From: Chryseobacterium hagamense
Lineage (GTDB): Bacteria; Bacteroidota; Bacteroidia; Flavobacteriales; Weeksellaceae
Direction of reading: 5' to 3'
NCBI RefSeq assembly: GCF_007991455.1
Contig: NZ_BJYJ01000013.1
Span: 1-64,000, forward strand
Length of the DNA: 64,000 nucleotides
Part shown: one piece after another, positions 1-8,314 of the stretch
How positions within the stretch are numbered: the first letter of the stretch is position 1
How the letters are laid out: each line of letters opens with the position of its first letter
Program-made: the position numbers and the translations under genes
The notes under the pieces: model-generated
Database searches by the model: none
What the model was told of the DNA's origin: nothing
Seen by the model: the letters and a program-made list of their open reading frames with translations, nothing else

Positions 1-1365
1 TCCCTGAACCGGGGTCGAAGAAAATGTGTTATTATTAATCGATACCGGGCCTTCAGCAGAAGTTGTTCCGCTAATATTCACCGTATTCAGGCTGGAAAGG
101 TGAGCAACTTCAAGATCCTTATCCACGATAGCGTTGGAATTGGTTCTGATACTGCCCCCACTTACGATATCCTGTTCCACGCCTAATCCTCCCGACTCTA
201 TTATCATAGCCCCATGATCTTTGTTGGTGGCATTGTCAGTTCCTTTTATTCTCGCATTTTTATCGATCAGCAAATCCTGATGACCGACAAGATTCTTAGC
301 GGCTGTAAGATTTCCTCCGGTGTTGATATTTTTTGCCACGGATATTCCTCCTGAAAAAACGGCAGATCCTTCATTCAGTGCATTGGATTCTGTAAGGTCA
401 CTGCTGCTTACCGGCTTACTGAAATTCACTTTTTCCGAAAAATCAGAAATTCCTGCTACGTGAAGGTTTCCCGAGAGATCGGTATTGTTTTTAACGGAAA
501 GGTTTTCACCCACATTCAGGTTTTTCCGGATTCCGGCTCCGCCTTTGACCGTAAGGGCTCCGGTATCCGGGCTTAATGACTGCAGATCAGAAGTTATTTC
601 AGCAGTCCCGGCATTCAGATGATCGGTATGGGAATTAAGAGACGTAATGCTGTTGGCCACAAGATTGCTGACCGTTAATGTATTCGTATTTCCCAACACG
701 ACATCGCCCAGGAAATTGATTTTCCCGTCTGCCGTAATGCTCATCCGCAGCTTATTATTGGTTTTGAAATTCAGGGGAGCTTCATCTGCCGTGCCTAAAA
801 AACCGTTTCTCATGGACACATAACGGTTGCCGTACAGCGACCAGGTATTTCCTTTAGATGCCAGTCCGGTATCGGGATCCGTTCCGGGGACGGTACTGCC
901 CTGTGTCCCGGGAACAGTCCCTGCGGAGATACCGCTCAGAGAGCCTGCCGTCAAAGCATGGAAAGCATAAGGGACTGCATACAGCTGTGTAGCCTGGAGT
1001 TCTGTAAAAGACCCTCCTGCCGGATCATTGGGATTTGAAATTTTGTATCGGATACGGAGGCTGATTTCCTCGGTACTGAAAGGAACCTGGCTAAAGTTTC
1101 CGTAAGTAGCGCTTCCTTTACCCACCTGTAAGAATACAAAGCCTTCGTCATTGGTATTGATCTGCTGATTTTCAGAATACCAGATTTTATCTTTGGTAAA
1201 CAATTCGGCCTCAATCGTCAGTGCCTTGCTTTTAACCGCCTGATGGCCGGCATCAAAGATCTGCGAACGGAAAACCATGCTTCCGAAGGGCTTTTCCTGC
1301 GCTTTCACAGCCTGTATCATAAAGGCAAACGCAAGGGAAAAAGCCGAAGTATATAATTTATTCAT
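1..1365 (-). CDS. Tail-fibre-like shaft protein (3' end cut by window edge)
   Basis: The frame is open from an ATG at 1365 through the window edge, giving 455 residues without a stop. It starts with a signal peptide (MNKLYTSAFSLAFAFMIQAV, cleavage after KAQ). Around residues 115-125 is a YAVPYAFHALTAG segment, which is typical of Bacteroidetes proteins with a collar or fibre architecture. The rest is a run of loosely repeated units of the form GGAGIRKNLNVGENLSV, GGISVAKNINTGGNL and GGLGVEQDIVSGGSI, rich in N, G, S and T. Such repeats are known from phage-type fibre shafts and suggest an elongated, probably trimeric beta structure. It is last in a tight five-gene minus-strand operon whose first gene resembles a fibre C-terminal region. 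Function is not known; a secreted surface fibre or adhesin is the inference. Confidence 0.75.
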   Translation of the reverse strand, partial: MNKLYTSAFSLAFAFMIQAVKAQEKPFGSMVFRSQIFDAGHQAVKSKALTIEAELFTKDKIWYSENQQINTNDEGFVFLQVGKGSATYGNFSQVPFSTEEISLRIRYKISNPNDPAGGSFTELQATQLYAVPYAFHALTAGSLSGISAGTVPGTQGSTVPGTDPDTGLASKGNTWSLYGNRYVSMRNGFLGTADEAPLNFKTNNKLRMSITADGKINFLGDVVLGNTNTLTVSNLVANSITSLNSHTDHLNAGTAEITSDLQSLSPDTGALTVKGGAGIRKNLNVGENLSVKNNTDLSGNLHVAGISDFSEKVNFSKPVSSSDLTESNALNEGSAVFSGGISVAKNINTGGNLTAAKNLVGHQDLLIDKNARIKGTDNATNKDHGAMIIESGGLGVEQDIVSGGSIRTNSNAIVDKDLEVAHLSSLNTVNISGTTSAEGPVSINNNTFSSTPVQG

Positions 1366-1387
1366 TTAAAGTGTTTTTAGGTTGTTT

Positions 1388-1804
1388 TTATTTTTTAATA
1401 ATCTTATATGATTTACGTAAGCCATCGTCTTCCAGGATCAGGATATAAATGCCGGTTGGCATTCCCATCATGTTGATGATAAAATGGGCGGGCAGGCCGT
1501 TCCGTACTGCCACGGATTTTCCGCTGGCATCTACCAACCGGTAATTAAGGTTTTTCCCTGTATTGCCGTTCATTTTTACATTCAGGAGGTGATCCACGGG
1601 ATTTGGGTACACCGTAGCGGATAAGCCAGCTGCCTGCGATACCACCGGATAAAGCGCGTAGGTATTGATTTCAAAATTTTCAGCTATATTCTGTATCTCT
1701 TCAACCCGGTAGGTCTGCTGCCCGGATACAGATATCGAACAGAAATGCAATCCGATAGCGCCTGTTAAAATGGGCCGTAAAGATTTTTTTATTTTCATAA
1801 ACAA
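1388..1804 (-). CDS. Small secreted protein with T9SS type A sorting domain
   Basis: 138 residues. An N-terminal signal peptide ends near SVSGQ (residues 24-29). Residues 66-138 form a type IX secretion C-terminal sorting domain: YPNP at 66-69, then a beta-rich stretch and the closing GIYILILE (118-125) and KIIKK tail. Only about 35 residues lie between signal and sorting domain, so the mature cargo is almost nothing. It may act as a surface-anchoring or adaptor piece rather than an enzyme. A start at Met3 (1798) is equally plausible. It lies 22 bp before the fibre-like gene and 7 bp after the lipoprotein gene, so co-transcription is likely. Confidence 0.8.
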   Translation of the reverse strand: MFMKIKKSLRPILTGAIGLHFCSISVSGQQTYRVEEIQNIAENFEINTYALYPVVSQAAGLSATVYPNPVDHLLNVKMNGNTGKNLNYRLVDASGKSVAVRNGLPAHFIINMMGMPTGIYILILEDDGLRKSYKIIKK

Positions 1805-1811
1805 AATTCAT

Positions 1812-2213
1812 TTATTTATTGGCTTCACTGCTACAGCTTACAGAAACTCCGTTATTACTGGTCTCATAAGTAAACACGATCCGGGTCCTTTCATTATTGA
1901 TCACCCCTTCGCCCGTGATGTGCAGATTATCCGCATTGGTATTGATAATAATGTGATCAGGATTGTCATCACTCACCCTTGCACTCACCGTACTTCCGTA
2001 ACCGCCGAAATTTTTAAGGTAGATTTCTTTGGTATTTTCATTTTTTACGCTGATTTCCATACTGTATGCCGTATTGGTATATCCGCAGGAGTCATTGACC
2101 TGATAGGTTCCGAGAAATTTCAGCAGAACGGAATCTTCATCGCGGTTGCATGCTGCTATGGTCATAAAGATCATCAGTAAAAAAATGATTCTATCTATTT
2201 TTAATGGTTTCAT
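1812..2213 (-). CDS. Lipoprotein of unknown function
   Basis: 133 residues with a signal peptide ending in a lipobox, TIAAC, so Cys22 is the predicted lipidated residue. It is followed by NRDED, an acidic +2 region compatible with surface export in Bacteroidetes. The mature part is short and beta-strand rich with three further cysteines (two near the start of the mature part and one near the end), which suggests a small lipocalin-like or immunoglobulin-like domain. No family was recognised. It sits 17 bp after the outer-membrane barrel gene and 7 bp before the T9SS protein gene inside the surface operon. Confidence 0.75.
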   Translation of the reverse strand: MKPLKIDRIIFLLMIFMTIAACNRDEDSVLLKFLGTYQVNDSCGYTNTAYSMEISVKNENTKEIYLKNFGGYGSTVSARVSDDNPDHIIINTNADNLHITGEGVINNERTRIVFTYETSNNGVSVSCSSEANK

Positions 2214-2230
2214 TATTCAGGTTTAAAGGG

Positions 2231-2839
2231 TTAAAATTTTCTTGTAATTCCTACACCCATAGAAAAAGCAAGGTTTCTACGGGATTCGAAATCATACTTC
2301 CGGTATACTTCAGACAGTCCGAACTGGAATCTTGGGATGATATGAATATCATACCGGTCATCTAATTTGATTCCCATTCTGATCCCGCCTTCCAGGCCAA
2401 GATCCGCTTTTCCACGGCCTGCTTCATCCGGAAGATCATTGTTTTTAATCGTTATGCCGGTATGCACCGGAAGTCCCAGGTAAATACCCGTATAAGGGGA
2501 AACCATGAGCATTTTATTATCGATTATTTCAATCCCAACGTATTCACTAAACTGAATATAATCCGCTGAATAGTCAGTATTCTCGTTCCGAAATCCACGT
2601 CTGCTGTATCCTGCACCGGATAGCAGGGACACTGTATTGCTGATATGACAGCCATAAACTGCCTGAAAAGAAAAGGCATTTTTATAAAGCAGGTGTTCTT
2701 TGGTAAGACCTTTGAACTTAATGTAGCTGTGATTGACACGGTCATAGAAGGCTGTGAAGCCGATTTCATTTTTCGTACTTTGCCCCATAACCGATGAGAC
2801 CATCAAAACTGAAAAGGCCGTAAATAAAAAGTAACGCAT
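2231..2839 (-). CDS. Outer-membrane beta-barrel protein
   Basis: 202 residues. The signal peptide runs MRYFLFTAFSVLMVSSVMGQ. The remainder alternates polar and hydrophobic residues in short strands separated by turns and ends in an aromatic residue (GITRKF), as expected for an eight-stranded barrel of the OmpA/porin-like Bacteroidetes families. The gene starts within the stop codon of the upstream coiled-coil gene (TAATG, one shared base), indicating translational coupling. In this operon it could anchor or assemble the neighbouring fibre-like product, which is an inference from context only. Confidence 0.75.
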   Translation of the reverse strand: MRYFLFTAFSVLMVSSVMGQSTKNEIGFTAFYDRVNHSYIKFKGLTKEHLLYKNAFSFQAVYGCHISNTVSLLSGAGYSRRGFRNENTDYSADYIQFSEYVGIEIIDNKMLMVSPYTGIYLGLPVHTGITIKNNDLPDEAGRGKADLGLEGGIRMGIKLDDRYDIHIIPRFQFGLSEVYRKYDFESRRNLAFSMGVGITRKF

Positions 2840-3549
2840 TATCTTTTGTTTTTTAATTGATGAACGGCATGCTTCAGTTCCTGAATCTGCTTTTCCAGAA
2901 GTACCGTTTTATTTTTCATAAAATCCGTTTCGCTTTCCAAAGCGCATACTTTCCTGTAGAGAAGCTGGTTGACCCTAACTTCGACCAGTAACAGCTCATC
3001 ACGGTCTATCTGCTTCAGATCGTTTATTTTTTTGCCGCGTACAAAATAGGAATATGCTTTGGGAAGATTGTTCTTCACCGCGAAGGTAAATTCATTGGGT
3101 ATTTCCTCAACCCTGGATTCAAATTTGATCCCGTCTTTATTTTCAATCATTACAAAGTCGCCTGCAACCAGGCCATGACGGTTTTTCATAGTAAGTTCCA
3201 GGAGATCATTTTTCCGGTTGTAGACGACTTTCTGGGTATTGGAATAAATATCCGGAATATAAGCCGGATGCAGACTGATCAGGGAAGCATAGATTTCCGG
3301 CAGATGGTCTGCCGAAATATAGAAATGTTCCTTACCGGCATAGGGCAAATCTTTTTCCGTATAACTGGCTTTATAAAAAGGAATGTTGCTGAAGTTATGC
3401 AACAGCAGACTGTCCTGAACGGGTTCAGCTTCTGTTTTTTTCTCAAGCAGTCTGTCATCCATCGGAAAATAAGGATCCCGTTTTTCGAGGGTGTCCTGGC
3501 CAAAGAAACAGCCGGAACACAAAAAGGTAACGATCGTAAGATACCGCAT
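2839..3549 (-). CDS. Coiled-coil protein resembling a tail-fibre C-terminal region
   Basis: The best start is the ATG at 3549, which gives a signal peptide (MRYLTIVTFLCSGCFFGQ) and 236 residues; an upstream in-frame ATG at 3627 has no such signal. Residues around 130-185 contain HGLVAGDFVMIENKDG, EEIPNEFTFAV, SYFVRGKKINDL and ID..ELL. This order matches my memory of the region that follows S74-type intramolecular chaperone domains in Bacteroidetes 'tail fiber domain' proteins. The last 50 residues are a heptad-like coiled coil (ESETDFMKNKTVLLEKQIQ onward). It is first in the fibre operon and overlaps the barrel gene by one base. The fibre relationship is moderately supported; function is unknown. 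Confidence 0.6.
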   Translation of the reverse strand: MRYLTIVTFLCSGCFFGQDTLEKRDPYFPMDDRLLEKKTEAEPVQDSLLLHNFSNIPFYKASYTEKDLPYAGKEHFYISADHLPEIYASLISLHPAYIPDIYSNTQKVVYNRKNDLLELTMKNRHGLVAGDFVMIENKDGIKFESRVEEIPNEFTFAVKNNLPKAYSYFVRGKKINDLKQIDRDELLLVEVRVNQLLYRKVCALESETDFMKNKTVLLEKQIQELKHAVHQLKNKR

Positions 3550-3703
3550 AAATATGTATTTAAAATTATGAATATAAAGGCACGGAACAGAGCGGCAAAT
3601 CATAAAATCTACCGTAATAAATATCATTTTAAAAATGAAATCAGAAATGTATCAGGGAGAAAAGGATGTTGTGTTTCATTTTCATCATTGTGTTTGTTTT
3701 AAG

Positions 3704-3711
3704 CAAAATTA
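3704..3711 (-). promoter_or_regulatory. Candidate Bacteroidetes -7 box for the fibre operon
   Basis: TAATTTTG on the minus strand fits the TAnnTTTG consensus. It lies about 155 nt upstream of the first gene of the operon. No well-placed -33 TTG was seen, so this is a weak call. Confidence 0.3.
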
Positions 3712-3823
3712 AAAATAACTACACAATTCCGGAGGAATTATAGATTAATTTTATATTAACAGAATGTTACAAAAAAAGAGATAATTATCCATTAATGCTC
3801 CAGCTGCACGGTGCCCATTTATT

Positions 3824-3890
3824 AATGTGAATTCGAAATCGAATCCGGATTAAAAGGTTGGAAGGGGGATGCCGGATGCAGGAATTTTTA
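3824..3890 (+). repeat. Dispersed repeat family A, copy 1
   Basis: The unit runs from AATGTGAATTCGAA through GGATTAAAAGG to TTGGAAGGGGGATGCCGGAT and GCAGGAATTTTTA. It matches other copies at 34951, 44533 and 48891 over its length and shorter copies at 25078, 26610, 36259 and 49695. Confidence 0.6.
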
Positions 3891-4089
3891 TAATGAACAG
3901 TTAAAACAAACAGCGGAGCCCGGTTACCGGACTCCGCATTTTAAGATGATTTATTACGGTAAGCAGGATTGCTATTTGCAAATTGATTGCTGATAAACAA
4001 TGGGATGCTTTATGTTCGGGTCACCCGAAATACGAGATTGTGCAATAGACGGCTTCAAAAGGCCTCCAATATCCGCGAGATTTTCCGTT

Positions 4090-5112
4090 TTATTTCTGAT
4101 TACCTAGTTTCATGACTGAAATTTTATCCTTTCCGGCAAAAACAACGGTATGTTCATCCACCCATTCGCAGACGTAGAGGTTCTTTTCATCGGAAATCTT
4201 TTTCCAGGTCTTCCCGAAATCCGAAGAATAGCTGATGTGCCTATCCCCTACTGAAATGATTTCTTTTCCTTTGGAACCCGGTTTTATTTTCACGCAGGTC
4301 GTATAGCCCGCATTTTTTCCCGAAGCCTGAACATGCCAGGTTTTCCCGCCGTCGTTTGTGGTTGCGATGTTGTTTATATTGGCTTCCGGTCTGGTATAAT
4401 CCCCGCCGGCAGCAATTCCGAAGGTATTGTTCAGGAAATCGATGGAATAGATTCCCTGGGAAGATTCTCCCTGGATTATGGGGGTATTGAAAACATTAAT
4501 TTGATCATTCTTAAAATTCAACCTTAAAATTCTCGAAGATTTTCCACCGGTTGCAACCCACATAAATTTTGTTGTCGAGGCAATATTCGTATTACTCGCT
4601 GCAAATGCGGCCTCTCCCTGATTAAGTTTGATATTATTTTTAAAGAAGCTCCATTTTCCATTTTTATATATCGTCAATTTCAATCTTGCATCATCAGTAT
4701 CGCTAAAAGCAAATGCCAAATGAGGATTAACAAAATGAAAAGCGTCATAAAATGCTGCTTTGCTCACATCTGTAAATACAATTTGATGAGTAAGATCCTT
4801 TTTATCAATTTTAAAAAAAATAGCCGGGCTTTCAATATTGGCAGCATAGAAAAAATCTTTATCCTGCGCTAATGTTCTGAATTGAAGCGATTCATCCGAT
4901 AATCTAATCTGATTTTTATAATCAGGATTTTGTAAATCCACAAAGCCGAATTTGGAATCCGTCCCGCTGTACCATACTTTGTGATCATACAGTCCGAGTG
5001 CCCGGATGCTGATCTTATCATTAAATATCGTCTTCATGCTCTGAACCTGCTGGGCGGATGCAGCCATTCCGAAGAAGGCAAACATCAGGGGAAAGATTTT
5101 TTTCATATCCAC
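4090..5112 (-). CDS. Secreted YCF48/BNR-type beta-propeller protein
   Basis: 340 residues with a signal peptide (MKKIFPLMFAFFGMAASAQQ). Two Asp-box-like motifs are visible near the C-terminus, NDGGKTWHV and SSDFGKTWKKI, as in sialidase/BNR and YCF48-type propellers. Earlier blades are degenerate. No catalytic residues can be assigned, and no T9SS tail is present. Flavobacterial homologues are often labelled 'oxidoreductase', for which I see no evidence here. Start could also be Met3 (5106). It is separated from the upstream permease gene by a palindromic terminator and is probably its own transcript. Confidence 0.75.
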   Translation of the reverse strand: MDMKKIFPLMFAFFGMAASAQQVQSMKTIFNDKISIRALGLYDHKVWYSGTDSKFGFVDLQNPDYKNQIRLSDESLQFRTLAQDKDFFYAANIESPAIFFKIDKKDLTHQIVFTDVSKAAFYDAFHFVNPHLAFAFSDTDDARLKLTIYKNGKWSFFKNNIKLNQGEAAFAASNTNIASTTKFMWVATGGKSSRILRLNFKNDQINVFNTPIIQGESSQGIYSIDFLNNTFGIAAGGDYTRPEANINNIATTNDGGKTWHVQASGKNAGYTTCVKIKPGSKGKEIISVGDRHISYSSDFGKTWKKISDEKNLYVCEWVDEHTVVFAGKDKISVMKLGNQK

Positions 5113-5120
5113 AAAAATAA

Positions 5121-5146
5121 AAAATCCACAGAATTCTGTGGATTTT
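5121..5146. terminator. Bidirectional palindromic terminator
   Basis: AAAATCCACAG, loop AATT, CTGTGGATTTT. It lies 20 bp after the permease stop codon on the minus strand and is followed there by a T-rich run. Confidence 0.75.
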
Positions 5147-5165
5147 ATTTATAGTAATTTATTTT

Positions 5166-6683
5166 TTAATCTAAATCATGCTTTTCAAGAGGCTCCTGCT
5201 CCGCTTTGAAGGTTTCGCCATAGCCTACTTTATGAAGCTTGCTGTTTCTGAGACTGTAGGTAAAATAAATAATCACCCCGATAACCAGCCATGCCATGGA
5301 AAGGTATTTGGCCTCGTGGCTCAGGTTCCAGATCAGATAAACATTGATGCAGATTCCTAAGGTGGCAATCACCGGCAATGCAGGAACTTTAAATGTTCTC
5401 GGCATATTCGGTTCCTTCTTTCTTAAGATCCATACTGCAACGCAAACCATGGTGAAAGCGAATAAAGTACCGAAGCTTGTCATGTCGGCCAGTTTGCTGA
5501 TCGGTGTAAAGGCTGCTACCGTAGCAATAGCCAATCCCAAAAGCATCAAGCTTTTCGCCGGCGTTTTTCTTACAGGATGCACATCGCTGAACATTTTAGG
5601 GATAAGACCGTCTTTGGACATTCCGAGGAAAATCCTGGACTGCCCCATGATCATTACCATTAATACGGATACCAGACCTACGGTTGCTGCAATCGTAATA
5701 ATGTAACCGGCCCAGCCCTGTCCTGCAATTTCAAAAGCATACGCTACCGGTGCTTTAATGGCATCCGGATATTTTCCATGCGGATCAAAATCCTGATAGT
5801 TCATCATTCCTGTAAGAACCAGTGATACTAAGATGTATAAACCGGTACATACCAAAAGTGAAACGATGATCGCAAACGGAACATCTTTTTTAGGATTGAT
5901 GGCTTCCCCCGCCTGTGTGGAAACGGCATCGAAACCTACATACGCGAAAAAAATTGCTGCCGCTCCGGAAATAATCCCCTGGATACCGTAAGCCTCCTTC
6001 ATATTTTCCCCTTCCTGCACCATTTTTGCAGCAGGAATAAAAGGATTCCAGTTGTCTGCATTGATGAAGAATACCCCAGCAATAATCACGAAAAGAACGG
6101 CTGAAACCTTCATGATTACGATCATGTTGTTTGCTTTTGCCGCTTCTTTGGTTCCTTTAATAAGAATAGAAATTACAAAAAGGACGATCAGGAAAGCCGG
6201 TAAGTTCATAGAAAATCCTTCTCCCGTATAGCTGGCCGGATCCGACGTGAGGTACTCGGGAAGATGAAGGCCGAACATTTTCAGCAATTTATTAAAATAT
6301 CCCGACCAGGAAACGGCTACCGTCATGGATCCCATGGCATATTCGAGGATGAGCCCCCAGCCTATGATCCAGGCGAAGATCTCACCTACCGTTCCGTAGG
6401 CATACGCATAAGCCGAACCTTCTACCGGAAGGATGGATGCAAATTCAGAATAACATAATGCTGCAAATACACAGGCAATTCCTGCAATAACGAAAGAAAG
6501 GGCCAACGCAGGTCCTGCATGGTAATACGCTCCGGTACCTGTAAGCACGAAAATTCCCCCTCCGATAATAGCCCCGATTCCGATAGCTGTAAGACTCCAT
6601 TTACCGAGTACTCTTTTGAGCTGACTGCTTTTCATATCATTCTCGAAAGCACTCATCGGTTTCTTGGTCCAAATTTTAGACAT
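5166..6683 (-). CDS. APC-family amino acid permease (cationic type)
   Basis: 505 residues, an inner-membrane transporter with about twelve hydrophobic helices. The first helix carries the family signature GAIIGGGIF (37-45), and the unwound-helix pattern GFDAVSTQAGE is present near residue 250. Length and motifs fit the cationic amino-acid transporter branch (CAT/YfnA-like), which exchanges or imports amino acids driven by the proton gradient. The substrate cannot be read from sequence. It stands alone between the propeller gene and the divergent pnuC gene. Confidence 0.88.
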   Translation of the reverse strand: MSKIWTKKPMSAFENDMKSSQLKRVLGKWSLTAIGIGAIIGGGIFVLTGTGAYYHAGPALALSFVIAGIACVFAALCYSEFASILPVEGSAYAYAYGTVGEIFAWIIGWGLILEYAMGSMTVAVSWSGYFNKLLKMFGLHLPEYLTSDPASYTGEGFSMNLPAFLIVLFVISILIKGTKEAAKANNMIVIMKVSAVLFVIIAGVFFINADNWNPFIPAAKMVQEGENMKEAYGIQGIISGAAAIFFAYVGFDAVSTQAGEAINPKKDVPFAIIVSLLVCTGLYILVSLVLTGMMNYQDFDPHGKYPDAIKAPVAYAFEIAGQGWAGYIITIAATVGLVSVLMVMIMGQSRIFLGMSKDGLIPKMFSDVHPVRKTPAKSLMLLGLAIATVAAFTPISKLADMTSFGTLFAFTMVCVAVWILRKKEPNMPRTFKVPALPVIATLGICINVYLIWNLSHEAKYLSMAWLVIGVIIYFTYSLRNSKLHKVGYGETFKAEQEPLEKHDLD

Positions 6684-6849
6684 ATTTTATTATTTATTAA
6701 AGATTTACGAAAATATAAAAAATTTATAAACATTAACGTTTATTAGTAAACTTTCGACGTTAATTTTAAATTTTTGTAATTTAAATTTCTGATTTCCATC
6801 CCGTTTGCGCCATTTCTTATTATCCGATATTTTGTCTAATTTTGAATGC

Positions 6850-7518
6850 ATGAATCTATATGATCTCTTCGTAAAACCCTACGAAACCTACAGTACCGCA
6901 CAGATCGTGCTGGAGTCTTCCGCTACCGTCTTCGGTATTCTGAGTGTCTATTTCTCCATCAGAAAAAACATCTGGGTCTATCCCACCGGAATTATTTCCA
7001 CGCTTATCTATGTGTATATTCTTTTCAACTTCGGACTGCTGGGAGACTGCATGATCAATGTCTACTATACCGTGATGAGCATTTACGGCTGGATCCTCTG
7101 GGGACAGCACTCCAAAGACCACATTCATGTAGAAGTAAGCTGGGCTTCAAAAAAAGAATGGCAGTATGGGATTTTACTTTTTGCCTTAAGTTTAATCTTA
7201 GTAACAGGAGTGTATTATTACAAACCTTATATCGACAATCAGTTTTCAATGCAAGGCGCAAATCTAGGCCTTTACCATCTGGATTGGGGCAACTGGCTGG
7301 ATGTTTTCACCACTTCCCTCTTTCTGGTCGGGATGTGGTTTATGGCCAAAAGGCGTATTGAAAACTGGATTTTCTGGATCGTCGGCGATATGATCTGTAT
7401 CCCGATGATGATTTATAAGGAGCTAGGAATCACTTCGGTTCAATATTTGGTATTTACCATAATGGCGGTCCAGGGATACGCCGTTTGGAAAAAAAGTTAT
7501 AAGAAAAAAAGTTTTTAA
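6850..7518 (+). CDS. pnuC: Nicotinamide riboside transporter PnuC
   Basis: 222 residues from the ATG at 6850, which gives the usual short N-terminus (MNLYDLFVKPYETYSTAQIV); an in-frame ATG at 6805 adds an unrelated extension. About seven hydrophobic helices with the Trp-rich signatures YGWILWG and WGNWLDVFTTSLF. PnuC is a facilitative carrier for nicotinamide riboside feeding NAD salvage. The related thiamine carrier PnuT is usually preceded by a TPP riboswitch; none is visible in the short upstream region, which favours the riboside substrate. The next gene starts 4 bp downstream. Confidence 0.88.
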   Translation: MNLYDLFVKPYETYSTAQIVLESSATVFGILSVYFSIRKNIWVYPTGIISTLIYVYILFNFGLLGDCMINVYYTVMSIYGWILWGQHSKDHIHVEVSWASKKEWQYGILLFALSLILVTGVYYYKPYIDNQFSMQGANLGLYHLDWGNWLDVFTTSLFLVGMWFMAKRRIENWIFWIVGDMICIPMMIYKELGITSVQYLVFTIMAVQGYAVWKKSYKKKSF

Positions 7519-7522
7519 AGTC

Positions 7523-8122
7523 ATGAAAAATTTATTAAAAATAGCATTCAGTGTCATTACACTTTCAAGTTTAGCATCCTGCTCCATTTATTCGGATCCA
7601 TACACCAGTGCGTACGGCGATCCTTATTATGATAACGGGGCCTATTATGCACCGCAAGGCTACTATGGAAACGGCGGGTATTACGGGGATGACGGATATT
7701 ACTACCGTAACAATTACAATTATTATTACGATAACGGCATGCCATACTACTACCAGAATTACAACAATTCCAGAAGGAAGGTCTATGTAGAGAGAAGATC
7801 GGGATCCAACGGAACAACATCCGCCAGACCGAATAACGGTTTCAGAGGTAACGTAAACGACGGCCCTACCTATAACAGCAGCGTAAGACAGAACAGCGGC
7901 CAGAGACAAAACAACGGTTTCAGAAATCAGCAGACGACCACAACCAGACCTCAGAACAACAGCAACGGAGGTTTCAGGAACAGTACGAATACAAATAATT
8001 ATAATAACAATAATTCCAACAATTCGAACAGCGGAGGTTTCAGAAACAGCTCGCCTCAGCCTCAGCAGTCTTCACCGCAACCACAGCGGAGCAGCAACAG
8101 CAATAGCGGCGGATTCAGATAA
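7523..8122 (+). CDS. Low-complexity lipoprotein with GGFRN-type repeats
   Basis: 199 residues. Signal peptide with lipobox SLASC (Cys20). Residues 25-85 are Tyr/Gly/Asn/Asp-rich (for example YYGNGGYYGDDGYYYRNNYN), then the chain turns into Asn/Ser/Gln-rich sequence with spaced motifs NNGFRGN, NNGFRNQ, NGGFRNS, SGGFRNS and a terminal SGGFR. It is almost certainly unstructured and surface-anchored. Function is unknown. It follows pnuC by 4 bp and ends at a clear terminator, so the two are probably co-transcribed. Confidence 0.8.
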   Translation: MKNLLKIAFSVITLSSLASCSIYSDPYTSAYGDPYYDNGAYYAPQGYYGNGGYYGDDGYYYRNNYNYYYDNGMPYYYQNYNNSRRKVYVERRSGSNGTTSARPNNGFRGNVNDGPTYNSSVRQNSGQRQNNGFRNQQTTTTRPQNNSNGGFRNSTNTNNYNNNNSNNSNSGGFRNSSPQPQQSSPQPQRSSNSNSGGFR

Positions 8123-8141
8123 AAACAGCTACAAATAATGA

Positions 8142-8168
8142 AACGGACAGTTAACACTGTTCGTTTTT
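8142..8168 (+). terminator. Intrinsic terminator of the pnuC-lipoprotein unit
   Basis: Ten-base stem AACGGACAGT / ACTGTTCGTT with a TAAC loop (one G-T pair), followed by TTTTTCC. Confidence 0.85.
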
Positions 8169-8181
8169 CCTTTTATTATAG

Positions 8182-8189
8182 TAATTTTG
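8182..8189 (+). promoter_or_regulatory. Candidate -7 box for dapF-mltG
   Basis: TAATTTTG matches TAnnTTTG, 126 nt before dapF. The implied leader contains a possible hairpin (see findings). Confidence 0.45.
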
Positions 8190-8314
8190 CACGGTTAATT
8201 TTTAAAGGACAAGAAACCGTAAAAGTCAGCTTAAACCCGTGAATTCAAAGGTGGGAACTGATTTTTAATTTCTTGAAACAGCAATCTCAACTACAGTATA
8301 ATACGAAATAAACT

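Larger units (their letters stand above)
3550..4089. other. Gene-free interval between two minus-strand genes
   Basis: No plausible gene. It holds repeat family A copy 1, a strong hairpin at 3913-3937 (GCGGAGCCCGG / CCGGACTCCGC with a TTA loop) and a 15-bp palindrome at 4015-4029 (TTCGGGT C ACCCGAA). The hairpin is followed on the minus strand by TGTTTGTTTT and may terminate the gene ending at 4090, though 150 nt downstream. Confidence 0.6.

Noticed and set aside
6684..6849. TPP or other riboswitch before the PnuC-family gene
   Set aside because: The upstream interval is short and shows none of the conserved TPP riboswitch words.
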